Shown: one piece after another, positions 1 through 7,097 of the stretch | How positions within the stretch are numbered: position 1 is the stretch's first letter | Layout of the letters: every line of letters starts with the position of its first letter | NCBI GenBank assembly: GCA_003242315.1 | Contig: QGUY01000055.1 | Coordinates: 1 to 17,278, forward strand | DNA length: 17,278 nt | Direction of reading: 5' to 3' | Source: Bacteroidota bacterium | Lineage (GTDB): Bacteria > Bacteroidota > Bacteroidia > Cytophagales > Cyclobacteriaceae | Translations under genes and position numbers: made by a program | The notes under the pieces: generated by a model | Seen by the model: the letters and a program-made list of their open reading frames with translations, nothing else | Told to the model about the DNA's origin: nothing | Database searches by the model: none

Positions 1-701
1 CACCCGAGGAAATGACAAAGGAACTGGCGCGCGTGCCCTCAATGGAAGGACTCGAATTGTCCTCCATCGTGAGTACACAGGAACCTTATGTCGTTGGTGA
101 TGAAAACGCTCCCTTCCGGGTGGCAGCACTCGACCTGGGGATCAAACGCAGCATCCTCACCAATCTCGTAAGGCGAGGATGTCGCGTGAAGGTGTTTCCT
201 GCGAAAACACCCTTCAGTGAAATGGAACAGTGGGAACCGCATGGCTACTTCATCTCGAACGGCCCCGGTGATCCCGCAGCGATGGATTACGCGATCAAGA
301 CCGTGCGCGAAATCCTCGATCACGACCGTCCGACATTTGGAATTTGCCTGGGTCATCAACTTCTGGCAAAGGCCAGCGGTCTCGGAACTTACAAAATGCA
401 CCATGGCCACCGGGGACTGAACCATCCCGTGAAAAACCTCATCACGGGTAAAGGCGAGATGACATCCCAAAATCACGGTTTCTCCGTAGTGGAAACAGAC
501 ATTGACAAAAACGAAAACATCGAGGTGACGCACCTTCACCTCAATGACAATACGATCATGGGAATACGACGGAAAGATAAGAAGGCATTTTCCGTCCAGT
601 ATCACCCCGAAGCATCTCCCGGACCACACGATTCGAACTACCTGTTCGATCAATTTGTCGCACTCATTCGGGAGAATCAATTGCAAAGCGTCTCCAAGTA
701 A
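1..701 (+). CDS. carA: Carbamoyl-phosphate synthase small subunit, 3' part (5' end outside window)
   Basis: This is the glutamine-hydrolysing subunit of carbamoyl-phosphate synthase. It passes ammonia to CarB to make carbamoyl phosphate for pyrimidine and arginine synthesis in the cytoplasm. The reading frame is open from base 3 and the gene enters from the left, so about the C-terminal 60 % is present. The class I glutamine amidotransferase domain is complete: the nucleophile elbow GICLGHQ has its Cys at codon 345-347, and the catalytic His/Glu lie in YHPEASPG near 600-615. Other family segments are SNGPGDP and the Gly/His-rich HHGHRGLNHPVKN. The ATG at base 12 is internal, because the preceding codons (PEE) continue the protein. 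The gene ends 21 bp before eno in the same direction, and the two are probably co-transcribed. A carA-eno order is, as I recall, common in Bacteroidota. No frameshift is seen. Confidence 0.96.
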   Translation, partial: PEEMTKELARVPSMEGLELSSIVSTQEPYVVGDENAPFRVAALDLGIKRSILTNLVRRGCRVKVFPAKTPFSEMEQWEPHGYFISNGPGDPAAMDYAIKTVREILDHDRPTFGICLGHQLLAKASGLGTYKMHHGHRGLNHPVKNLITGKGEMTSQNHGFSVVETDIDKNENIEVTHLHLNDNTIMGIRRKDKKAFSVQYHPEASPGPHDSNYLFDQFVALIRENQLQSVSK

Positions 702-722
702 CTTTATCAACCTTAGCCGAAT

Positions 723-2000
723 ATGAGTTTAATAGAGAGTGTACACGCGCGCCAGATTTTGGATAGTCGCGGTAATCCTACCATTGAAGTCGATGTCACT
801 ACGGAGAGCGGCGCCTTTGGTCGCGCTGCCGTGCCGTCAGGCGCATCCACCGGAACGCATGAGGCTGTAGAACTTCGCGACGGCGACAAGAAACGATACA
901 TGGGAAAAGGCGTACTGAAAGCGGTCAACAACGTCAATACCAAAATCGCCCCGGAGATCACAGGCATCAGCGTTTTTGAACAAACGCTGCTCGATAAGAT
1001 CATGCGCGAACTCGATGGCACGCCCAACAAGGGAAAACTTGGTGCTAACGCTATTCTCGGAACATCGCTGGCAATTGCCCGCGCTGCCGCTGCTGAAGCA
1101 GGCATGCCCTTGTATCGCTATGTTGGAGGTGTAGGCGCAACCACGTTGCCTGTCCCGATGATGAATATTCTGAATGGCGGAAGTCACGCCGACAATGCCA
1201 TCGACTTCCAGGAATTCATGGTTATGCCCGTCGGAGCAGATACATTTTCAGAAGCGCTGCGCATGGGCGCGGAAGTGTTCCATACACTCAAGAAGGTGCT
1301 GCATGATAAAGGTTTGTCGACGAACGTTGGCGATGAAGGAGGGTTTGCACCGAATCTGAAGTCGAATGAAGAAGCGATCGAAGTTGTATTGATGGCTATC
1401 GAAAAGGCCGGATACAAACCGGGTTCGGATATCTTCATCGCTTTGGATCCCGCAGCATCGGAATTCTATGATCCAAAGGCAAAGGTTTATCACTTCAAGA
1501 AGTCGTCAGGTAAGAAACTGAAGCCTGCCCAAATGGTGGAGTATTGGACCAACTGGGCGAAGAAATATCCCATCATATCCCTTGAAGATGGTATGGCTGA
1601 AGACGACTGGGCTGGGTGGAAAGCGCTTACAGAAAGCATTGGCGATAAGGTTCAGCTCGTTGGCGACGACTTGTTCGTAACCAACGTAGAACGCCTGCAA
1701 AAAGGAATTGATGCAGGTGTAGGTAACGCCATTCTGATTAAGGTAAACCAGATCGGATCTCTGACAGAAACCATCGACGCGGTAAACCTTGCTAAGCGAA
1801 ACTCGTACAAGAGTGTAATGTCGCACCGTTCGGGTGAAACGGAAGATAGTACGATCGCGGATCTTGCAGTGGCGTTAAACACTGGCCAGATCAAGACCGG
1901 CTCAGCTTCACGTTCAGACCGCATGGCCAAGTACAACCAGCTACTCCGGATTGAGGAGGAACTGGGTGAAACGGCTTACTTCCCGGGAAGAAAGATGTAA
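723..2000 (+). CDS. eno: Enolase (phosphopyruvate hydratase)
   Basis: Enolase interconverts 2-phosphoglycerate and phosphoenolpyruvate in glycolysis and gluconeogenesis; it is cytoplasmic and Mg2+-dependent. The 425 residues match the usual bacterial length. The N-terminal domain has the hallmark HARQILDSRGNPTIEVDV and the mobile loop SGASTGTHEA. The barrel domain carries the catalytic pair Glu205 (GDEGGFAPN) and Lys340 (LIKVNQIGS). Metal ligands are Asp242, Glu288 (SLEDGMAEDDW) and Asp315 (VGDDLFVTN), followed by SHRSGETED and GSASRSDR for phosphate binding. The ATG at 723 is the only start that keeps the conserved N terminus; no clear Shine-Dalgarno precedes it, as is usual in this phylum. 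It follows carA by 21 bp and is closed by a strong hairpin terminator at 2024-2068. Confidence 0.98.
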   Translation: MSLIESVHARQILDSRGNPTIEVDVTTESGAFGRAAVPSGASTGTHEAVELRDGDKKRYMGKGVLKAVNNVNTKIAPEITGISVFEQTLLDKIMRELDGTPNKGKLGANAILGTSLAIARAAAAEAGMPLYRYVGGVGATTLPVPMMNILNGGSHADNAIDFQEFMVMPVGADTFSEALRMGAEVFHTLKKVLHDKGLSTNVGDEGGFAPNLKSNEEAIEVVLMAIEKAGYKPGSDIFIALDPAASEFYDPKAKVYHFKKSSGKKLKPAQMVEYWTNWAKKYPIISLEDGMAEDDWAGWKALTESIGDKVQLVGDDLFVTNVERLQKGIDAGVGNAILIKVNQIGSLTETIDAVNLAKRNSYKSVMSHRSGETEDSTIADLAVALNTGQIKTGSASRSDRMAKYNQLLRIEEELGETAYFPGRKM

Positions 2001-2023
2001 GCTGCCCAGGAGGGGATACTTCA

Positions 2024-2068
2024 GAAGATAGCAAATACGATTTATTTGCTATCTTCGTTTAGTTTTTT
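2024..2068 (+). terminator. Rho-independent terminator of eno
   Basis: A perfect 14-bp stem (2024-2037 with 2043-2056, arm GAAGATAGCAAATA, 5-nt loop) is followed by GTTTAGTTTTTT. It lies 23 bp after the eno stop and 6 bp before the next start codon, so it separates carA-eno from the division gene or acts as a partial attenuator. Confidence 0.85.
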
Positions 2069-2073
2069 GGACT

Positions 2074-2364
2074 ATGTTAGGCAGACTACCGAGCATTTTT
2101 AGGAATTTCTACTTTCTGACCGGAACGGCATTCCTCGTGTGGATCACCTTCCTGGATTCAAATAACCTGATCGCACGCTTTTCCCTTACATCGAAACTCA
2201 ACAGCCTCGAACGTGAGAAGGAATTTTATGAACGAAAGATCGAAGAGGTAGCCAAGGATCAGCAGGAACTATTTGGAACAGAGGAGACCCTTGAGAAGTA
2301 CGCGCGCGAAAAGTACCTGATGAAGCGCGAATCCGAGGACGTCTTTGTGATCGTTGAGGAATAA
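2074..2364 (+). CDS. FtsB/DivIC-like septum formation initiator
   Basis: This is a 96-residue bitopic membrane protein of the septum-formation initiator family (FtsB/DivIC). Members join FtsL and FtsQ/DivIB in the divisome and help activate septal wall synthesis. The architecture is what the family requires. There is a short N-terminal tail, one transmembrane helix at about residues 12-29 (FYFLTGTAFLVWITFLDSNN), then a charged coiled coil at about 36-66. The C-terminal segment ETLEKYAREKYLMKRESEDVFVI resembles the conserved xxxExxAREKxxMxxxxExvF pattern. A position just downstream of eno is typical for this family in many bacteria. The start at 2074 lies only 6 bp after the eno terminator T-run, so it may have a promoter near the hairpin or depend on read-through. 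The gene ends 11 bp before the next gene. Confidence 0.88.
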   Translation: MLGRLPSIFRNFYFLTGTAFLVWITFLDSNNLIARFSLTSKLNSLEREKEFYERKIEEVAKDQQELFGTEETLEKYAREKYLMKRESEDVFVIVEE

Positions 2365-2375
2365 AAAACAAGGCC

Positions 2376-2930
2376 ATGATAAGGACAGCGATGTTTGTCG
2401 TGCTGCTCACCGCCATCACCGGTGTAGCTTATGCACAGGGCGAAGAGAACAGCCTTAAGGGTGTACCGCTTAACGAGCGGCTTGTGTTTGGCGGTGGTCT
2501 GGGATTGGGCTTTGGTTCAGACCAGGATTATATCCTTATATCACCATCCATAGGTTACCTCTTTACCCGTAAGTTGATGGCGGGAGTCAACTTGACTTAT
2601 CAGTACAACAACTATAAATTCTTCAGTCCTTCCATCAAGACGCATTCGTACGGCGGTGGGCCGTTCGCGCGCTACTTGCTGTTTAGGGGATTTTTTGTGC
2701 ATACCGAGTACGAGTACCTCAGTTATGAGTTCCTCGATTACCGCGAAGGATATGAAAGCTTCATGGCAGGCGGTGGATTCATTCAACCCCTTGGCGGCAA
2801 GGCATCACTGTATTTCCTTGCTCTTTACAACTTTCTCTACGAAAATCCACAACCGGGTGAGTTCAACCCGTATGACAGTCCGCTGGTCTTACGCGTAGGG
2901 ATAAGCCTTGGCCAATTTGGGTTGTTTTGA
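2376..2930 (+). CDS. Small outer-membrane beta-barrel protein, function unknown
   Basis: The product is a 184-residue exported protein. A signal peptide covers residues 1-20 with a likely cut after AYA. The mature part is built of alternating, aromatic-rich strands (VFGGGLGLGFGSD, LMAGVNLTYQYNNY, GGGPFARYLLFRGFFVHTEYEYLSYEF, SLYFLALYNFLYE, LVLRVGISLGQFGLF). It ends in Phe, the usual terminal residue for outer-membrane barrels inserted by BamA. The length and strand number suggest an eight-stranded barrel. I do not recognise a named family beyond general outer-membrane barrel. It follows the FtsB-like gene by 11 bp and may be co-transcribed, although no functional link is known to me. The stop codon lies inside a hairpin shared with the convergent dehydrogenase gene. 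Confidence 0.75.
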   Translation: MIRTAMFVVLLTAITGVAYAQGEENSLKGVPLNERLVFGGGLGLGFGSDQDYILISPSIGYLFTRKLMAGVNLTYQYNNYKFFSPSIKTHSYGGGPFARYLLFRGFFVHTEYEYLSYEFLDYREGYESFMAGGGFIQPLGGKASLYFLALYNFLYENPQPGEFNPYDSPLVLRVGISLGQFGLF

Positions 2931-2949
2931 TTCTCGACGAATCAAAGCA
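2923..2949. terminator. Shared hairpin spanning both convergent stop codons
   Basis: A perfect 8-bp inverted repeat (TTTGATTC 2926-2933 and GAATCAAA 2939-2946, 5-nt loop TCGAC) extends to 11 bp with one G.U pair. The TGA of the outer-membrane gene (2928-2930) lies in one arm and the complement of the dehydrogenase TGA (2942-2944) in the other. There is no long T-run, so termination strength is uncertain. The symmetric position suggests a bidirectional terminator or mRNA end protector. Confidence 0.5.
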
Positions 2950-4030
2950 CCGGGTTCTTTACATCAAATCGTGAAGCCAGGGCCCTAAGGTCTTCCAATA
3001 CCTTGGGATTAACAGGTATTCCGTGTTGTTCGCGATGTGCTTCCATTTCCCGTTCAGGATCACCGGGTATCAAAACACGCTTTTGACCTTGCACAGGTGT
3101 GGATGAACGAAAACGCCTTATCCACTTGTCCATATTTTTCTTAAACTCATCGGCGGGGCGAAACGCATCGATGCGCATAGCCCCTACGAAATGACCAATC
3201 CCTTCTCCTACCGGGTCAGCCGGCGGAGCAAGGAACGCGACAAACGGAGGGACCCACGGACCGTAATTGGCGCCACTCAGTACAGCAGAAAAAATATCAA
3301 CGACCGCACCCAGGCAATACCCTTTGTGGCTCCCGTGTTCATAGTCGCTTCCCAGCGGAACTAACGCACCTCCATTCTTCAACTCATGGGGATCTGTCGA
3401 AGGTTGACCCATCTTGTCCTGTATCCATCCTTTTGGGGCCTGTTTACCCACACGCTGGAGAATTTCCAGCTTTCCGTTGGCCGCGGTAGTAGTGGCCATG
3501 TCAGCAACAAAGGGAGGTTCTTCTCCGGCAGGGACCGCAACTGCAATAGGATTCGTACCTAACAGACGATCCAGCGAAAAGGTGGGAGCAACCAAAGGGC
3601 TGGCGTTCGTCATCGCCATTCCAATCATATCAGATTTCAGCGCCATCATGGCGTGATATCCTGCTATGCCGAAGTGATTGGAGTTCTTCACGGACACCCA
3701 GCCGGAGCCAACAGCAGCCGCTTTCTCCATTGCAATTTCCATTGCCCTGGGGGCCACAACAAGTCCCAGTCCGCGATCGCCATCTACCACCGCGGTACTT
3801 GGTGTTTCATGCACGACTCTGACGTTCGGTGTGGAATTGAGTCTTCCCGCCTCCCAGAGTCGTACATAGCCTGAAAGCCTGGCTATACCATGAGAGTCTA
3901 TTCCCCTCCGGTCAGCCGAAAGGAGTACTTCGGTGGCCAGGGACGCGTCAGCATCACTGCATCCAATCTTTCTGAATATTTCGCAGGCAAAGTCTTTAAG
4001 TTTCCCGACAGGATACGTTAATTCACTCAT
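2942..4030 (-). CDS. Malate/L-lactate dehydrogenase-family (Ldh_2) oxidoreductase
   Basis: This is an NAD(P)-dependent 2-hydroxyacid oxidoreductase of the Ldh_2 family, which includes malate, sulfolactate, ureidoglycolate and YbiC-type dehydrogenases. It is unrelated to Rossmann-type MDH/LDH. Its 362 residues are normal for the family. Family signatures are RRGIDSHGIARLSGY (residues 41-55, with the catalytic-site His47), SNHFGIAGYH (117-126), GTNPIAVAVPA (158-168), DMATTTAANGKLE and GSHKGYCL (233-240, the nucleotide/substrate-site Lys). The substrate cannot be read from the sequence. It stands alone on the minus strand. A TATCTTTG box matching the Bacteroidota -7 consensus TAnnTTTG lies only 6 bp upstream of the ATG (4036-4043), without a convincing -33 box at normal spacing. 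The 162-bp gap to the divergent DUF4139 gene holds the promoters. Confidence 0.92.
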   Translation of the reverse strand: MSELTYPVGKLKDFACEIFRKIGCSDADASLATEVLLSADRRGIDSHGIARLSGYVRLWEAGRLNSTPNVRVVHETPSTAVVDGDRGLGLVVAPRAMEIAMEKAAAVGSGWVSVKNSNHFGIAGYHAMMALKSDMIGMAMTNASPLVAPTFSLDRLLGTNPIAVAVPAGEEPPFVADMATTTAANGKLEILQRVGKQAPKGWIQDKMGQPSTDPHELKNGGALVPLGSDYEHGSHKGYCLGAVVDIFSAVLSGANYGPWVPPFVAFLAPPADPVGEGIGHFVGAMRIDAFRPADEFKKNMDKWIRRFRSSTPVQGQKRVLIPGDPEREMEAHREQHGIPVNPKVLEDLRALASRFDVKNPVL

Positions 4031-4192
4031 AGCCCCAAAGATAACAAAGCCTCCCGCAAATCGCGGATTTACAACCTTTTGGACCCAGGACGCGTCGAAT
4101 GAAAAAGTTGGATGTACCTTATGGAATTGGCTGTCATCCTGCGTCTGTTTGTTGAACAGTCACAAAAAATGAAAAATGAAATCTAAGAAAAC

Positions 4193-5797
4193 ATGGGAAT
4201 GAAAGCGCGATTGGCATTTTTTCTATTGGCGGTAGCGTTTACTGCCAAAGCTCAGACCGTCACTGAGGTCGAATCCAAAATCCGTGAGGTAACGGTATTC
4301 CTCAACCGTGCACAGGTTGTTCGCGAGATTAAGACACGAGTAAATCCGGGTGAAACAAACCTCGTCATTGGAGGACTACCTGCTTCTTTGGACCCACAGA
4401 GTATTCAGGTGTCCGGCTCCGGTAATGCCATCATCCTCGGTATACAACACAATCAAAATTACCTCAAAGAAGGAGAACGTCCCCCAAAGCTGAAGCGACT
4501 CGAAGACTCGCTCGAATACTACGTTGCACGACTCACCAAGGTGCAAAATGACAAAGCCATCCTTGAGAAGGAAGAGAAGCTGATGGAAGCCAATCAAAAG
4601 ATTGGCGGCACGCAGCAAAACCTTACAGTCGCCGAGCTCCGAGCCATGGCCGACTTTTTCCGTTCGCGAATGTCAGATATCGGCGTTGCCAAGATTGAGG
4701 CCGATAAGCAGATCAAAACTCTCAATGAGAAAATAACGAAACTGAAACAACAAATCTCTGAGCAGCGAGGACTTCTCGCACGCAACACAAGCGAGATTGT
4801 TATCAGTGTCTCGGCAAAGGCCGCTACACAAGCCAACCTGGATGTAAGTTATGTGGTTTACGACGCTGGCTGGTATCCGGTGTATGACTTGCGTGCGACC
4901 GACACAAAATCTCCGATGACGTTGCAATACAAGGCGAATGTGTTTCAACAGACCGGCGAAACATGGGAGAATGTTAAGCTTATACTGTCAACGGCCAATC
5001 CGGCTCTGGGGGGACAAAAACCGGAATTGTACACCTGGTACCTTGACTTTCCGCGACCTGTTCCTCTACAGGAAAAGGCTGTGAGAGTACGAGGCATGGC
5101 TACCGCTCCGAAGGCTTATGATTCTGCTGATATGAGCGAAGTGGCGTTTGAGTCCGCAGCGAACTATGTAAGTACCATTCAGACTTCACTAAATACTGAG
5201 TTCAACATTTCACTTCCATACACCGTAGCATCAACAACAAAGCCCACTGTCGTGGATATCGCCAGCCATGAAGTTCCGGCAACCTATCGTTACGCGACAA
5301 CACCCAAGCTTGATGCTGATGCATTTCTTTTGGCGCGTGTAACGGGATGGGAAGCGTTCAGCCTTCTGCCGGGGGAAGCGAACGTGTTCTTTGAAGGCAC
5401 CTTTGTAGGTAAGACGTATGTTGATCCTGCGAATGTAGAAGACACACTCGATGTATCGCTCGGTCGTGACAAGCGCATTGTTGTGGAGCGCGAAAAGGTG
5501 AAAGACTTTACTTCCCGGCGTACAATCGGCGCGAACAAGCGCGACAGGTATACCTGGGAGATTTCTATACGCAATACGCGGGATGAACCTATCAGGATCA
5601 TGGTTGAAGATCATGTGCCGGTGTCGCAGAACAGTCAGATCGAAGTAACGGTTGATGAAACCGGCGGTGCGAAATATACACCTGAGAATGGGAAACTCGT
5701 ATGGGAGTTGTCGCTGAATCCAGGTGAGACGAAGAAGGTCCGGTACAGCTTTGAAGTGAAGTATCCTAAAGATCGGGTAATACCGGGACTGGAGTGA
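4193..5797 (+). CDS. Exported DUF4140/DUF4139 (mucoidy inhibitor MuiA-like) protein
   Basis: The product is a 534-residue secreted or periplasmic protein of the MuiA-like family (DUF4140 N-terminal, DUF4139 C-terminal). The name comes from a suppressor of mucoid colonies; the biochemical activity is unknown to me. A signal peptide spans residues 1-20 (cut after AKA). The N-terminal beta domain (about 25-90) holds VTVFLNRAQVVREIK and GLPASLDPQSIQVSG. A charged coiled coil follows at about 97-195. The DUF4139 region starts near 200 with LDVSYVVYDAGWYPVYDLRA and contains the ANPALGGQKPELYTWYL segment. It continues through FFEGTFVGKTYVD to the C-terminal Ig-like part (ISIRNTRDEPIRIMVEDHVP, WELSLNPGETKKVRYSFEVKYP). 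Met3 is an alternative start. The gene ends 2 bp before the stop of the convergent Ppx/GppA gene. Confidence 0.9.
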   Translation: MGMKARLAFFLLAVAFTAKAQTVTEVESKIREVTVFLNRAQVVREIKTRVNPGETNLVIGGLPASLDPQSIQVSGSGNAIILGIQHNQNYLKEGERPPKLKRLEDSLEYYVARLTKVQNDKAILEKEEKLMEANQKIGGTQQNLTVAELRAMADFFRSRMSDIGVAKIEADKQIKTLNEKITKLKQQISEQRGLLARNTSEIVISVSAKAATQANLDVSYVVYDAGWYPVYDLRATDTKSPMTLQYKANVFQQTGETWENVKLILSTANPALGGQKPELYTWYLDFPRPVPLQEKAVRVRGMATAPKAYDSADMSEVAFESAANYVSTIQTSLNTEFNISLPYTVASTTKPTVVDIASHEVPATYRYATTPKLDADAFLLARVTGWEAFSLLPGEANVFFEGTFVGKTYVDPANVEDTLDVSLGRDKRIVVEREKVKDFTSRRTIGANKRDRYTWEISIRNTRDEPIRIMVEDHVPVSQNSQIEVTVDETGGAKYTPENGKLVWELSLNPGETKKVRYSFEVKYPKDRVIPGLE

Positions 5798-5799
5798 GG

Positions 5800-6732
5800 C
5801 TAGACGGCGACGGCCTTGTTCATGGAAGCAAGCACGCCCTCTTTGAGTGAGTAGGTTGATACGCGGATGCGATTGAAGGGATGGGATTGAAGAATGCGAC
5901 GGATAAGGCAACAGGCAACCACGATCATGTCGACGCGCATTTCAATCATTCCCGGCACGAGCATCCGCTGTTCACGATTCTTAGTCACGAGGTCGTCGTA
6001 GATGGCATGAAATCCCTCCAGCGTCAGCGGAGTCTCACTTTCTTCAGGCGACTTGTGAATATCATGTGCCTCGCAGAAGATATCGCTGAGGGTATCAAAC
6101 GTGCCTGACGAGCCTACCAGAGTTCTGGGATCGTACGCTTCCATGGCTTCGCGAAGCGATAGGAGTTTTTCATCAAGGAAGGCGTTGAGTGCATCGATTT
6201 CCTTAGGGAGAATAGGATCGTGGCGCTGGAATTTTTCAAGGAGGCGTTGTGCTCCGATTTCAACGCTCTCCTTCCAATAGATGTTGTCGTTGTCGGCGAT
6301 GATAAACTCAACACTGCCACCGCCGATATCCATGATCAGCGACTTTTCTTCTCCAAGATGCAGGGCCGATCGGACACCGAGGTAGATGTATTCTGCCTCG
6401 CGATCACCAGAGATTATCGTTACGTCAAGCCCTGTGAGATCGTAAATGGCCTGGAGCACGGAAGCGCGGTTGCGGGCATTGCGAAGAGCGCTGGTGCCGT
6501 ACGCGTAGGTGTGTTGCACTCCCATTTCGTCCAGCGTGTTCCTGAAGCTCTGGAGGGCCACCAAAGCACGTTGCAACGCATCAGACGAAATGAAGCCCCT
6601 GTTTATACCGCCCATGCCGATTCTGACCGGAAGGCGATCGCGGTGGATAATGCGATAAACACCATCCTGCTCATCTGCGATAAGCAGGTGAAAGGTGTTG
6701 GTACCGAGATCTATAATGCCTACACGGTTCAT
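5800..6732 (-). CDS. Ppx/GppA-family phosphatase (short form)
   Basis: This belongs to the exopolyphosphatase/guanosine pentaphosphatase family of the actin-like ATPase fold, which hydrolyses polyphosphate or pppGpp. From the chosen start it has 310 residues, the short single-module form without the C-terminal HD-like domain of E. coli Ppx/GppA. Motifs are phosphate-1 GIIDLGTNTFHLLIAD (5-20), YGTSALRNARN (78-88), ISGDREAEYIYLG (107-119, with the catalytic Glu), phosphate-2 IMDIGGGSVEF (133-143) and VGSSGTFDTL (206-215). I chose ATG 6732 over the in-frame ATG at 6756 because family members begin two to four residues before the IDLGTN strand. A TAAATTTG box (6744-6751, matching TAnnTTTG) also sits between the two ATGs and could be the -7 promoter element. 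Which substrate it prefers is not readable. Confidence 0.9.
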   Translation of the reverse strand: MNRVGIIDLGTNTFHLLIADEQDGVYRIIHRDRLPVRIGMGGINRGFISSDALQRALVALQSFRNTLDEMGVQHTYAYGTSALRNARNRASVLQAIYDLTGLDVTIISGDREAEYIYLGVRSALHLGEEKSLIMDIGGGSVEFIIADNDNIYWKESVEIGAQRLLEKFQRHDPILPKEIDALNAFLDEKLLSLREAMEAYDPRTLVGSSGTFDTLSDIFCEAHDIHKSPEESETPLTLEGFHAIYDDLVTKNREQRMLVPGMIEMRVDMIVVACCLIRRILQSHPFNRIRVSTYSLKEGVLASMNKAVAV

Positions 6733-7097
6733 AAAAATGTGGGCAAATTTACACAATCCATCCGATGATCCACGTTTTCCGGTGCTTTTCAGCCAGAAAA
6801 GGCTGGATTTATCGCCCTTTCCACTCGCCCTATAGGCCGGGGAAAGTCAACCCACCTCGCCAGTCACCCATTGGGCGATTTGGCCACAAAGTGTTGAAAA
6901 ATGTCTTTTACTCTTGGGGAAAATGTTCCACATTGAATAGTAGCTATCTTCTGTTCGTAGAAAAATAGGGACGTTTCCGCTCTGGCACTATTTTTCTATC
7001 GGTTAAGCGTCGCAAGGCTGCCACAGCAGAGGCAGAGACCCGGAGAAAAGCTCCGGATCGGGTCTAGACTGAGCGGAAAACCAAACAACTTAGAATA
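6733..7097. other. Gene-free region with several inverted repeats
   Basis: These 365 bases between the divergent phosphatase and response-regulator genes contain no credible gene. The left part has three inverted repeats. CAGCC/GGCTG (6790-6794 with 6801-6805) extends through a T.G and a T-A pair. ATCGCCC/GGGCGAT pairs 6811-6817 with 6873-6879. CTTTCC/GGAAAG pairs 6817-6822 with 6841-6846 around a GCC..GGC tip. The right part is the candidate structured leader listed separately. Promoters of both genes should lie here, but only the weak -7 box next to the phosphatase gene is recognisable. Confidence 0.6.
6958..7079 (+). promoter_or_regulatory. Candidate structured 5' leader RNA with pseudoknot-type pairing
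   Basis: Two long perfect complementarities interlock. Stem A is an 11-bp pairing of TAGAAAAATAG (6958-6968) with CTATTTTTCTA (6988-6998). Its 19-nt loop contains TTTCCGCTC (6974-6982), which pairs perfectly over 9 bp with GAGCGGAAA (7071-7079): stem B. Between them lie hairpins CTGCC/GGCAG (7018-7022 with 7031-7035) and AGACCCG/CGGGTCT (7036-7042 with 7059-7065), the latter overlapping an alternative CCGGAG/CTCCGG pairing. The structure ends 18 nt before the ATG of the sigma-54 regulator, as cis-acting leaders do. I cannot match it to a known riboswitch or RNA family. It could instead be a free-standing small RNA, or the stems could be alternative folds rather than a true pseudoknot. Confidence 0.45.

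Noticed and set aside
39..710. Long minus-strand open frame (223 codons) across carA
   Set aside because: It lies wholly antisense to the conserved carA coding sequence, has no recognisable domain, and its composition is that of a shadow frame.
5231..5911. 226-codon minus-strand frame across the DUF4139 gene end and the phosphatase gene end
   Set aside because: It overlaps two genes supported by motifs; it is Arg/His/Cys-rich with no motifs of its own.
6220..6768. 182-codon plus-strand frame antisense to the phosphatase gene
   Set aside because: The opposite strand encodes intact Ppx/GppA motifs; this frame shows none.
6983..6998. Sigma-54 promoter (TGGCAC at 6983-6988)
   Set aside because: The -24 box is perfect, but at the -12 position TTCTA replaces TTGCA, losing the essential GC; the bases are better explained by the 11-bp inverted repeat.
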